In this document: piece after piece, positions 10,497 to 21,100 of the stretch
Layout: each line of letters opens with the position of its first letter
Numbering within the stretch: the first letter of the stretch is position 1
Assembly: GCA_945859605.1 (NCBI GenBank)
Contig: OX243815.1
Coordinates: forward strand, 41,550,959 to 41,614,958
Source of the DNA: Lumbricus rubellus
Lineage: Eukaryota > Annelida > Clitellata > Crassiclitellata > Lumbricidae
Length of the DNA stretch: 64,000 bases
Reading direction: 5' to 3'
Translations under genes and position numbers: made by a program
Notes under the pieces: generated by a model
Databases searched by the model: none
What the model was told of the DNA's origin: nothing
What the model saw: the letters and a program-made list of their open reading frames with translations, nothing else

Positions 10497-11465
10497 CACT
10501 GTGTCCGGAAAAAAACAACCAGTTTTGTAAATATGAAAATAAATAGTAAATATTCATCGATTTTCACAATTCAAACACCATTTTATTCCTGACATATTTC
10601 TCTAACAATTGTGAAAATATAGAAGTTCCAGTCCAAATAATGACGTCATAATGACGTCAGTTGCATCAAAATGCATATAGCCGGCCATTCATGCATGGTT
10701 CGGTTGGTATTATTGGCTTTTGGTAAAACGGAAATCCATTTAATAGAACCAGAAGTGAAAATAAATGCAGCTTATTAGAGGGATTGTCTGCTCTATAAAA
10801 AAGTGGTGCCTGATATCCGAGAATATTCGGAACAATAGCCTACACATTTCAACAAAATAGCGCTTCAGCTCACTGAGTTCGTGAATCTGTTGATCTGTTG
10901 ACTAAAAAGACTCGGAATTCATTCATCTTAATCTTTGGCCGCAAAACGGCCGCCCGCTTAAATCCCACTGATAATAAGAGTTGGAGATTGATGGAGGAGA
11001 AGGTGCAGGCTACAAGACAAGGATAAGAGACATTGAAGAACTCCGTAAGCGAATTGTTAACGCCTCGGAGGTTTTGATAAGCTGGTTATCGATGCTGCTG
11101 TTGGGTATTAGCGCGACCCTTTTGACGCTTATGTTGAAGCCAAAGGTGTACCTACTCCTTGACCACAAATTGCAGTCTGACATAATTCAGATATAAAAAT
11201 AAAATTAAACTTACATTTATTATTGATAAATTACATGATAAAATATTGAAATTGTGGATGATTTTGCGCATTTATCTCTTAAATTTGACTTTTTGTGCAA
11301 ATGACGTCATTATGACGTCATTATTTGGACTGGAACTTTTATATTTTCACAATTGTTAGAGAAATATGTGAGGATTAAAATGGTGTTTGAATTGTGAAAA
11401 TCGATGAATATTTACTATTTATTTTCATATTTACAAAACTGGTTGTTTTTTTTCCGGACACAGTG
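10497..11465 (+). mobile_element. Tc1/mariner-type element, deleted, with transposase remnant
   Basis: Terminal inverted repeats of roughly 165 bp begin CACTGTGTCCGGAAAA and end with the mirror image. They lie next to TA on each side (10495-10496 and 11466-11467), the target duplication of Tc1/mariner. The inner TIR edges carry 'aatgacgtcataatgacgtca'. The short interior (about 10663-11299) retains a decayed piece of transposase C-terminus. Around 10935 it reads like 'LWPQNGRPL' and around 10990-11060 like 'RDIEELRKRIVNA', in shifted frames. The catalytic core is missing, so the copy is non-autonomous. Transposase orientation is plus. Confidence 0.85.
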
Positions 11466-11469
11466 TAGT

Positions 11470-12700
11470 TAGACTTGCGCTCTCGTGTGCCTCAAAGAAA
11501 TGTTTTCAATCGGGTTACCTGAGGCCGATTTAAACAGGAATGCGTGCATCATAACGGTGTGTCATAAGTTTAGCCTAGATAATTATACGTGTTTATATTA
11601 TTAAGGTTTTAAGAATAGAAAGTTGAGGCTAGACTGAAAATGCAAACGCCTAAATGCTTACGCAGTGGGTTATAGTAGGTGCTTTTAATGTGTGGTGAGA
11701 TTAGATTTTAACGATCAAAAGGTAAGTGTATGTATGCTTGGTATATCGATCTGACATTATATAATTGCGTGATTCGTCGTAACAGAGATGGGCGCTATAT
11801 AGCCTATGTTCACATGTCTTTAAGAATGTCTCCGGTTAAGCTAATGGATTAATCTAGTAGCCGACTTGATTATTGCAACTCACTTTTTGTCGGTAACACG
11901 AAGATTTTAAGAACAGAGGTTACATGTTCAAAGTTTGGCATAATAATAGATCTAATAATATTAACTTTATTTATCTAGCAAGAAGTTCTGAACTCTTCGC
12001 AATACCATAGAAATATACCTAGCCTACACTTAAAATTGTGGACAATAGGCTAATTTTTAACCTACATGTATGCATGTGATTGGTCGGCATCCAGTCCAGC
12101 CAAGAAGTTGCTCCTCGGTTCAGCCATGGCATTATAGTAAATTGGCCTAAAGCCAGTCTTTATTCTGTAGACTTACAAATGTTCAACCATGCAGGTCGTC
12201 AAAAGAAAAAAGTAGGCTACGTTCTGGTAATGCACAAGTTTTATCAATTATTGTATCAAGACTTTGAAACTCTCTCCCTGTTTGTTCACTATAGGTAAGC
12301 CTACGATGTATTTTCCGGCTTAGTTATATATCTGTTCCTTCTGCGAAGTCTCTCATGTTCATGTACATGCGGCCGACATTATTTGGAGCGATCATCATTG
12401 TAAACAACCCAACGGGAATTATCTATCCTCTAGGCTAAACTTATCTCATCAATCACTTGTGTCATTTTGTTCTCAACTTAATTTAAAACCTACACCCTTT
12501 AAAAACTCACTAAAGGTCGCCTCTTTGTCTTAGCATTAATTTCATTACAGACTGACTTAATAAGTAGGCTACCAGATCATCCGGATAGAAGCAAACTTGG
12601 AAGCAGCGTTGAAATGACTTTTTAATGTGTTGCTTCAAGCAGTGCACTACTAGAACAAAACAGTAAGTAAGAAGAGCAATGGACCTCACCAATTATCGTT
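11470..12700. other. No recognisable feature
   Basis: AT-rich sequence without convincing exons. The 72- and 60-codon frames here have no domain or splice context. Several TAGGC/GCCTA motifs are present. Confidence 0.4.
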
Positions 12701-12709
12701 CTCATTTAC

Positions 12710-12895
12710 GTGCCCACCATGATGGTGATGGTGATGATGATGATGATGATGGTGATGATGACGATGATGATGATGATGATGATGACGATGACACTGACGA
12801 CGACAACCACGACGACGACGATGATGACGATGACGATGGCGATGGCGACGATGATGATGATAATGTCGACGACGACGATGATGATGATGATGAAC
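12710..12895. repeat. (GAT/GAC)n trinucleotide repeat
   Basis: About 185 bases of GATGATGAC repeat giving poly-Asp on the plus strand and poly-His or poly-Ile on the minus strand. I read it as a microsatellite, not as an exon: no acceptor or flanking complex sequence supports coding. Confidence 0.85.
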
Positions 12896-13214
12896 AATTA
12901 GCACAACTCTCTTTAATTAATTACGTCCCCTTCGTAAGCGTAGTAGTGATGACATGACAGATGGCACTGAGCAAGAGTTGATTAAAGGTTGGAGTGCTTA
13001 AGCTCCCACATGGGCCCACAACCCTAATACGGCTACGGATTAGAAGCCGTGCTCTTCGCGTAATAAACCCAAGTGCTCAAAACAGTGTCTATCATTCCAC
13101 TCTGTATAATAAAAATTATATGGATTGCTTACAACGATGATCACTCCAAAATGCATTGAGTTTCGTTTGCATAAAACTGACAATTATCTTCATCCTTTTG
13201 TTGAATTTAGGGCA

Positions 13215-15674
13215 ATGGCGTCGAATGGCGGTTGGAACAAAAGACTGATTCCGAAGGATAAAGACGCTTTTCTAGCGCCTTTTGCAACGTCTCATCCGAC
13301 CCTAAGCACAGAACGACTCGACCTCGTCTTGTCAAACCTTCGTTCAAGCATAAAGAAGAAAGAAGACAAATTTACCGATGAGCCCCTCATTGATGATTCG
13401 GAAAAGCAAGAAAAAGTCCAAACTCATGCAGTTAGCGGGCTCTCAATTCGAAACAAGGCTGCCGGAAATTCGAAGGAATTCACCAGGCGGGAAACTACAA
13501 AAGCCCCTGATTCGATGACGCATGAGAAACCAGTTGACTACGTCAGACTACGTCCACGCAACGTCAGCAATGACGTCGACGAAACCAAACGGTTCGATGG
13601 CGTCGCATTTCGACGCAATGACGTCATCATACGACGTGATCATTCGAGATGCAGACGAAACGATTCAAACGGCGCGAAAGGTGACGTCAGGCGTGACTCA
13701 TGTGACGTAGAAACCCGACAAAGTCACGTGACAACCAGAGGAATGAACAAATCTGACCAAAATGGAGATAAGAGAAGATTTTCCTCGGAATGGAAGCTAC
13801 CGGAGTACAAAAAATTCGAAGTAGATTGCAAAAGAGCTGACGTCGACAGAGGCGGGAATGACGTAGATGGCAAAGGAAGTGACGTCACCTTTACTAAATT
13901 GAATGACGTAGAACGCAGAAGAAGTTACGTGGACATCAGACGAGAGGATAAAACCGAAAAGCTGCGGATAAACAGTGGAGCTAATAAAGAAAGCGTTTTA
14001 GCTGATAGGACCGTCAATTTTAGAAAAGCCTACACTCCAGACATTTCCAGAAGATTTGTTCCCTTCGAGGGAGGGGACCCCTCCCTGGCCAGTGAGAAAC
14101 CTCAATTCTCCTCCCTTAAGCGTTTCTCGCTGAGCGACCAATTTCATCGTATCACGAAACCGGTCTTGAACCTCAACAGGGAATCCAGAGGGGACAGGAG
14201 ATCAGTGGACGGTGCCCTTCTACTGGATAACGAGGAGAATGAGGTCGAGGTTAAATCTCCAGTTGTCGCCGTGGCCTCTGAGCCTCTCTTTGGAAGGCAG
14301 GAAACGGATATTGCAGAAAGAGAGAGCAATAAGAACGTATGCAACAGTGGACCACTTGATTCGGTTATGAATCGCAGTGTAAGAACAACAAGAGAACCGG
14401 TTCCTGATTTAAAAAGTTTCGGGCGAGTAAGAAACACAGAACCAGGCTGCGTGGACAGCAGCAGACCAGCGCAGATCAGGGAAACAGCATCGCCTGAGAA
14501 TTTAATGTCTTCCGGTTACGTGCAAGTGACAACCAGTGAACTGTCGTCTGCCAAAAGTAGGACATCAGAAACAACAAGTAGCGGCATACCTGGTCAAGAC
14601 AAAACAAGAATAGGCCTAAAAGAAGCATTAGGAGGCAGGTCAGCAGACTACGATAATTCAACTGAAACCGGTTTCATAAGGAGCAACGGTTCCCTGTCAG
14701 TCAGTTTCGCCGATGAGGCTGAACTCATGAACGGTGACGGGCGCAAACCTTCCACCAGAAAGTGGTTCGTGGACATCTCGGAAATACCCGTCAGGAATTT
14801 TGGATCCACGCCGCCTACTGGCAAAGTGAATTCCCCGATTTTTGGTTCCCCGATTACGTCCTCAGACTTCCAACGAAACCTCCACTCCCTCAAACCGTGT
14901 CTGAAGGTTCGGAGAGAGAGCATCCCGGGCGAAGGGATCCTTCGAGCACAAGGGACAGAGTCAGTCGGTAGTAGAGACAATAGCGGAAACAATCCAGTTG
15001 CATGCCGGAAGTCGCGATCCTTCCGAGATATGAAGAGTCCAGGGATGGAGGATAGTCAAGGACAAAAGATATCCAGTCCTGTTTCCTTAAATGATATCAC
15101 CGATAGAAGTCTATCACGACTGAAACTCGACGGAGTTGCGCGATCAAGTTCCTTGAGAAACCTCTCCCCCGGTTCTTACTCTGTTTTGAAGTTCGCTCCT
15201 CACGCATCGAACGCCATGTCGGCATCATCAAAGGCTCTTTCGGCAAGACCAAACAAACTGTCGGCATCATCAAAGGCTATTTCGGCAAGATCAAACGAAC
15301 TGTCGGCATCATCAAAGGCTATATCGGCAAGATCAAACGAACTGTCGGCGTCATCAAAGGTCATTTCGGCAAGATCAACCGAACTGTCGGCATCATCAAA
15401 GGCTATCCCGGCAAGATCAAACGAACTGTCGGCATCATCAAAGGGTGGAAGTAGAAAACCCATTGCAACTTGCGATGTAGACGACGATGATGATATGGAC
15501 AGAGATCACGTGCTTGTATCTGACAGGTATCGCCGGATGTTGACCAGCTCCATCGACCAACAACTGTTTCCGGTTACGACGGAACCTCCGCGAGATGGCA
15601 GCAGTCCGTCGAAATTAGGAAGTGGTTTTACTCCACCAGATGGCGCACGTAGAGATTTTGTCATTTACATATAA
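13215..15674 (+). CDS. Large disordered Ser/Arg/Asp-rich protein, probable terminal exon
   Basis: An uninterrupted frame of 819 codons, far longer than chance allows here. I place the start at ATG 13215 (GGCAATGG context). It sits four bases after a good acceptor (TTTTGTTGAATTTAG, ending 13210), so a non-coding leader exon probably lies upstream. An ATG at 13131 or a non-ATG start at 13125 is the alternative. I do not recognise the family. Residues 80-270 are rich in Asp-Val and Arg (DVD, RRND). Residues 669-743 hold five 14-residue repeats of the form SASSKAISARSNEL. Then follow an acidic DVDDDDD patch and a conserved-looking end containing YRRMLTSSIDQQLFP. The last residues, VIYI, fit a class II PDZ ligand (inference). 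Nearly the whole chain looks disordered, so a scaffold or cytoskeletal role is possible but unproven. Its last third is duplicated downstream. Confidence 0.82.
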   Translation: MASNGGWNKRLIPKDKDAFLAPFATSHPTLSTERLDLVLSNLRSSIKKKEDKFTDEPLIDDSEKQEKVQTHAVSGLSIRNKAAGNSKEFTRRETTKAPDSMTHEKPVDYVRLRPRNVSNDVDETKRFDGVAFRRNDVIIRRDHSRCRRNDSNGAKGDVRRDSCDVETRQSHVTTRGMNKSDQNGDKRRFSSEWKLPEYKKFEVDCKRADVDRGGNDVDGKGSDVTFTKLNDVERRRSYVDIRREDKTEKLRINSGANKESVLADRTVNFRKAYTPDISRRFVPFEGGDPSLASEKPQFSSLKRFSLSDQFHRITKPVLNLNRESRGDRRSVDGALLLDNEENEVEVKSPVVAVASEPLFGRQETDIAERESNKNVCNSGPLDSVMNRSVRTTREPVPDLKSFGRVRNTEPGCVDSSRPAQIRETASPENLMSSGYVQVTTSELSSAKSRTSETTSSGIPGQDKTRIGLKEALGGRSADYDNSTETGFIRSNGSLSVSFADEAELMNGDGRKPSTRKWFVDISEIPVRNFGSTPPTGKVNSPIFGSPITSSDFQRNLHSLKPCLKVRRESIPGEGILRAQGTESVGSRDNSGNNPVACRKSRSFRDMKSPGMEDSQGQKISSPVSLNDITDRSLSRLKLDGVARSSSLRNLSPGSYSVLKFAPHASNAMSASSKALSARPNKLSASSKAISARSNELSASSKAISARSNELSASSKVISARSTELSASSKAIPARSNELSASSKGGSRKPIATCDVDDDDDMDRDHVLVSDRYRRMLTSSIDQQLFPVTTEPPRDGSSPSKLGSGFTPPDGARRDFVIYI

Positions 15675-16155
15675 ACAATAATTATTATAGACAATAATTA
15701 TTACAGATGATGCGTAACTATATTAGCAAATTTACGAGTAGGACACAAGTAGATTAGGCAGCTATCAGGAAAACGATGTAGTTTGACTTTGGTTGAGATT
15801 GAGTGGTCCTTTCTCCCGCATCACAGACATCAGGAGCAAGCTTATAAGTATAAACAACTCGTATTATGTTATTTTCTATGTGTGCATGTATGTAGATATA
15901 ATTATGAGTATTTTTGAGTTTACGCCTGAATGCAGAAAAAATTATACATGAGCTTGTCCTCGTTTACAATAATTTTGTAGAACTACATTTTCAGCAGCAT
16001 GATTATTTGTGTGTAGCCTATATTGTATAAATAGCTTATCAATAGAAATTGTAGGTTAATAATTTTATTTATGGCATATAATTAATAGCTGCAACAAGTG
16101 GTTTACAATCGTGGTCCCGCCACAATTTCATATACAATTTTTTAAACACCAGCAT
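14932..16155 (+). repeat. Tandem duplication, unit 1 (3' third of the gene plus 3' flank)
   Basis: This unit includes coding sequence from about codon 573 through the stop at 15674 and about 480 bp of 3' sequence ending '...tttaaacaccagc'. It aligns with 16341-17299 and continues with 24395-24653 on the far side of the retrotransposon. Identity looks complete from about 15520 to 15710, and lower in the repeat array and in the distal flank. Confidence 0.85.
15219..15440 (+). repeat. 42-bp coding minisatellite, 5.3 units
   Basis: Each unit reads 'tcggcatcatcaaaggctat' then 'ttcggcaagatcaaacgaactg'. The period of 42 bp is in frame (14 residues). Units differ by single substitutions (S/P, N/T, I/L). 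The duplicated copy has 4.3 units and a one-codon insertion. Confidence 0.9.
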
Positions 16156-16331
16156 GAGCGTAACTTTGTCCCAAATAGTGGTGGTGACTATTCCTTTGCA
16201 GCTCTGCTCCATAGTGTAGACAGGGCAAAACGCCCCACCCTACTCCGTCCCCCCGTGCTATGTAGTGAACAGTTTGACTGTTCTGGGGTCTCTTAGAAGT
16301 TCATTACTGAGATAAGTGTCAGTAATAAATT

Positions 16332-17051
16332 TTGTGCTCTGAAGGGATCAGTTCTGCCACACAAGGGAAAGAATCAATCGGTAGCAGAGAAACCGGTGGC
16401 AACAATCCAGTAGCATGCCGGAAGTCGCGATCCTTCCGAGATATGAAGAGTCCAGGGATGGACGACAGTCAAGGACAAAAGATATCCAGTCCTGTTTCCT
16501 TAAATGATATCACGAATAGAAGTCTATCACGACTGAAACTCGATGGAGTTGCCCGATCAAGTTCCCTGAGAAATATCTCCAACAGTTCTTACTCTGTTTT
16601 GAAGTTCGCTCCTCACGCATCGAACGCCATGTCGGCATCATCAAAGACCATTTCGGCAAGATCAAACGAACTGTCGGCATCACCAAAGGCTGTTTCGACA
16701 AGATCAAACGAATTGTCAGCATCATCAAAGACTATTTCGGCAAGATCAAACGAACTTTCAGCATCACCAAAGGCCATTTCGGCAAGATCAAACGATTTGC
16801 TGTCGGCATCATCAAAGAGTGAAAGTAGAAAACCCATTGCAACTTGCGACGTAGACGACGATGATGTGGAGGACAGCAGAGGTCACGTGCTTGTATCTGA
16901 TAGATATCGCCGGATGTTGACCAGCTCCATCGACCAACAACTGTTTCCGGTTACGACGGAACCTCCGCGAGATGGCAGCAGTCCGTCGAAATTAGGAAGT
17001 GGTTTTACTCCACCAGATGGCGCACGTAGAGATTTTGTCATTTACATATAA
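16332..17051 (+). pseudogene. Duplicated 3' third of the 13215-15674 gene; partial copy or alternative last exon
   Basis: The frame is open for 239 codons and homologous to the C-terminal third of the upstream protein, without the first two thirds. Homology starts at about 16341 (GAAGGGATC). The array has 4.3 units of the 14-residue repeat (SASPKAVSTRSNEL and similar). The acidic patch is altered (DDDDVEDSRGH). The last 60 or so residues, stop and start of the 3' flank match the upstream copy base for base. No obvious promoter or own start is visible. It may be a dead partial duplicate, or it may be used as an alternative terminal exon, which the intact frame permits. Confidence 0.6.
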
Positions 17052-17299
17052 ACAATAATTATTATAGACAATAATTATTACAGATGATGCGTAACTATAA
17101 TTAGCAAATTTACGAGTAGGACACAAGTAGATTAGGCAACGGTCAGGAAACGATGCGTTTGAATTTGGTTGAGATGCATAATTCTTTCTCCCGCATCACA
17201 GACATCATGTGTATAAGTATAGACAACTCGTATAATTATGTTTTTTTCTATGTGTGCATGTATGTAGATATAATTATGAGTATTTTTTATTATCATAAC
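16341..17299 (+). repeat. Tandem duplication, unit 2 (first part)
   Basis: Second copy of the 14932-16155 unit, interrupted after 17299 by the LTR retrotransposon. The unit resumes at 24395. Between the units (16156-16340) lies unique sequence ('...catgagcgtaactttgtccc...'). Confidence 0.85.
17295..17299. repeat. Target-site duplication ATAAC (left)
   Basis: ATAAC immediately before the 5' LTR is repeated at 24390-24394 immediately after the 3' LTR. A 5-bp duplication is typical of Ty3/gypsy integrases. Confidence 0.9.
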
Positions 17300-17819
17300 T
17301 GTCAGCTAATTTAATCAGTGCACGCCGATTGTCGTACAGCGACGTAAGTAGGCCAGGTGCAAATTGCCGCGCGGCGTCTGCACAGGTGATTGTCTGGACA
17401 GCACGTGACGTCTAGACGAGCGTACGTTAATTGTACAAGAAGGGAGTGGAAGAGAAGAAGGAGAGTTGCGTGTTGAGAGCCGTTGAGATAGGCTGTAAGA
17501 GTTGTTGTTGAGTTGCGATAGAGTAGACTGATGAAGATAGTAGTCGTGTAGTTGTTATGATAACGCAAGTGTAGTCATTGTTGTGTTGTTGCTGATCGTT
17601 TTACTTTATATCGGATTTTGGAGTATAATAAGAAGAGTTAAACACGTCGTCGTTGTTGGTTAACAAAACAGTGAAAGACTGTAGATTCTTTAACCTAGCC
17701 ATTTAGCTAATGAAACAGTTATCTAGGGATAGGCCTACGCTACCACGAACTTATACGAAGAAGCTTCCGAAGAGACTGAAGGTCACACGTAGAGAAGAAG
17801 AGGGAAAAGACTTGTGACA
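17300..17819 (+). repeat. 5' LTR of the gypsy-type element
   Basis: 520 bp beginning TGTCAGCTAAT and ending TTGTGACA, with short terminal inverted repeats TGTCA/TGACA. By eye it is identical to 23870-24389. I did not locate a certain TATA box; 'tactttatatcgg' near 17602 is a candidate. Confidence 0.95.
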
Positions 17820-17840
17820 TTTGGTGTCGTTGCGGTGAGA
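17820..17840 (+). promoter_or_regulatory. Putative tRNA primer-binding site
   Basis: The sequence right after the LTR is TTTGGTGTCGTTGCGGTGAG. A TGG just inside the LTR is what complementarity to a tRNA 3' CCA predicts. I could not assign the tRNA. Confidence 0.6.
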
Positions 17841-17920
17841 TAACGATCCAAGTTGCAGGATAACGATCCAAGTTGCAGGATAACGATCCAAGTTGCAGGA
17901 TAACGATCCAAGTTGCAGGA
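17841..17920 (+). repeat. Four perfect 20-bp tandem repeats in the retrotransposon leader
   Basis: TAACGATCCAAGTTGCAGGA occurs four times without gaps, with a diverged fifth unit at 17921-17940 (gaacgatcgtagttacgaac). It sits between the primer-binding site and gag. Such leader arrays vary in copy number by template switching; a role in packaging or translation is only a guess. Confidence 0.95.
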
Positions 17921-18196
17921 GAACGATCGTAGTTACGAACGGAGGGATTCTATTCAATCAACAGACGTTGTGGAGGAACGGACGCTGTGAATTTATCGAG
18001 GAGCCGAGCACACGGGAGAAGCAACGATACATCGAGCATCCGTACGTCAGTGAGAAACGACAACACAACGACTACGAGGTAGAAAAAACTTGCTTGTCTA
18101 TTGAAGTTTGCTTAAAGAATTGAAGTCAGTCAATTGCAAACATTTGAAGAGTAGCCTACTATTTATCGACTAGCATCAGTAAAGTAAAGAAGTAAG

Positions 18197-21100
18197 ATGG
18201 AGAAACTTACGGAGAAAAAGCAAGCAAATATTAAGAAGATGTCTACTGATAGACTGATAAAACTGCTAATTGAAGCAGATCTAGACGCAGAAGAAGTTGA
18301 ACAAATGTCGAGGGAAGAATTGATGAGAAATTTAGCCGAGGTTTGGGCTAAGAAAGAAGAAGAAGGTGCTGTCGGAGGCGCTGCGGAGAAGCCAGTGGAG
18401 AAGCCTGAGGCACCGATGTCTATGGAGGCGTTGCTGCAATTCATGATAATGAAAGAGGAGCAGCGTAAACAAGAGGAGAAAGAGCGTAAACAAGAAGAAA
18501 AAGAGAAAGAAGAGCAGCGCAGACAAGAGGAGAAAGAGCGTAAACAAGAGGAGAAAGAGCGTAAACAAGAAGAAAAAGAGAAAGAAGAGCAGCGCAGACA
18601 AGAGGAGAAAGAGCGTAAACAAGAGGAGAAAGAGCGTAAACAAGAGGAGAAAGAGAAAGAGGAGCAACGAGCGGAAAGAGCAGAAAAATTAGAAATGATA
18701 AGACAACAAGAGATAGACATGCAGAAGCAACAGTTCCAGCTTCAGTTAGAACAAATGAAAATAGATCGTGACGAATCAGAACGAAGAAGGATGGAGTTAA
18801 TGATAGAGTACGAAAAAGCAAGAAAAAGCGATGAAGAAATACGAAAGCAGCAGATTGAGGACAAAAAGGCTCGCGAGGAAGAAAAAGAAAAGATGCGTTT
18901 ACAAGAACTGGAGAGAGCAGAAGAAATTCGTCAGGAAGAATTTCAAGCCGGAAAAGACAATTTGGCAAAAGCAGAAAGAGAAAGAGAAGAGCAGATGCAG
19001 TTAGAACAAAAGAAACTTGCTATCAAGGAGGCTCAACTTAAAGAAATGGCCATTGAAAAAGAAGAACGCAGAAAGCAGTTAGAACTGTTGCAGCAGAAGA
19101 TTGAACAAGAAGAACTGCGGAGAATCGAAGATCAAGATCGACTGAAGAAGAGAGACGAAGATGATCGTAAGAGCCGAGAAGTGTCAGAACAGATTAGACT
19201 CAAAGAAAGTGAGACAATGGTGTCCAAGATTAAGAAGATAGGTGACGCAATGAAGCATGTGTTACCGAAGATGCCGTATGATATGATGGAAGTGCCATTA
19301 TATTTTGAAACAGTTGAAAATGCATTCAATAGCTTCGCTGTGGAAAAGCAATATTGGGTGAAATTGTTGTTGCCATTGATGACCCCGAGAGCGCGAACGG
19401 TATTGAATCGATTGTCATTTGAGAATTTAGATAAATACGATGCAGTGAAAGAGCATTTGTTGAAGGAATTCAAGTTAACAGCTCGTGAGTACAGGTCAAG
19501 GTTTGCAGATGCCAAGAAGACAGCCGAAGAAACGTATACGATGTTCACGGCTAGGCTGAAGAACCTGTTGAATTATTATGTCCGAAGTAGACGAGTGGAC
19601 AAAGACTACGAGAAGCTGTTTGATTTGTTAGTGGCGGATAAGCTGAAAGAATGTTTACCACCAGGTCCACTACAGTTTGTCTTAGCAAAAGAGGGCACAG
19701 AATGCTTGGAAGCTAGTAATGTTGCAGATCTCGCAGATATACATGTAAACAATCGGATTGGTGTGATGTTCCAAGACAAACCGAAATTTGAAGCATGGGA
19801 CAATAGTCAAAAGCAACCCAAGTGGAACAAGGATAGCAAAGACACCGGAAGCCAAGCCAAGAGTAATGATGCAAAGAAAGATGATTATTCTGGAAAGCAG
19901 TGGTCGCAAGATAAACAACAGTCAACGTGGGACAGACAAGCCTACAATCGAACTCCGCCGCTGGGACGCCCAACAGAAAGTAATGCATCTTACACGCCGT
20001 ACAACAAGTGGGAGAACAAGGAGCAAAGAAGTTTTATCAAGAAGCGTTGCCACAATTGCAATTCTGATAAACACCTAATAAAACATTGCCAAGCACCAGG
20101 AGCGGCAAATCTGAGGAAGAACTTTAGCAGAAGTGCAGAAAATCTTCGAGTAAACCAGATACAAGTGATAAATGCACCTCCTGGTTGGGAAGAACAATGC
20201 AACCAAGAAACAGAAGTAAAGTCAGTGATGAAGTGTACGCCGCAGTTCACCATACTGAAAGAAGCGATAAAGACTACTTCCATTGCAGAAAGTTGTCGAG
20301 AAACAAAAAGTAAAGAGGAGTGTCAACGCATAAAGAAGATATCGTTGCAGCATGTAAATGTGGAGATACGTGGGACTGATGGGCAGCCTGTGCAAGTCGA
20401 GGCGTTGATTGACTCGGGGACCGAGATACCAGTAATCAACGAGGAACTACTGAAAGGAACGACAGTAGAAGAAATCGGCAGAGTTCATTTGCAATGTGTA
20501 GCTGGAGAGCCGATTCCAGCTAAGTTGGTGAAAATCGAAGTGCGGATGAGCGGTCGTAACGAAGGAGCAGCTACAGAGGACAGGACAATAAATATCGCGC
20601 CATATTTAACTTTAGTGTGTGCCAGCATTTCAGCAGAACTGTGTAAAGAAAATCCAGAAAAGTTCCTGCTACATCCAGAGATAATTGCAGAACTGAAAGA
20701 GGTTCCACCAATCAGTATATTGCAAGGAGAGCTACAAGCGAATGTGACTACAAGAGCACAAAGTCGGAGAGCAGAAGTCGAAGACGGAGAAGATGAAACG
20801 ATAAACGAAAGTTCGCAAGAAGATGACACGGAAAGCGAAGATGAACTCAGCATCCAAGATGACGAAAGAACAACATCTGAGAACAATGAAACTGAAGAAG
20901 AGATGGCTGCATGTGAACGAAATGATAGTGAAGATTCCGGAAGCGACGCTGAACTGGAGACAAGTATGAGGGACTTGTTCACAGAGAATTCGAACGATGA
21001 AAGACAGCTGGAAGATGCGAAGAAATTCGAGGAGCAGCAGAGAAATGACGAGTCACTGAAATCGTGGTGGAGGATCGCTGAAGACCAAGGATCAGAGTTT

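Noticed and set aside
12679..12957. Poly-Asp protein
   Set aside because: GAT/GAC trinucleotide repeat with no complex coding sequence around it and no splice support.
17841..17920. CRISPR-like array
   Set aside because: Repeats abut without spacers and lie in the leader of an LTR retrotransposon of an animal genome.
18163..18968. Minus-strand frames of 111-185 codons opposite gag
   Set aside because: Mirror of the Lys/Glu-rich coiled-coil region; low-complexity Ser/Leu frames.
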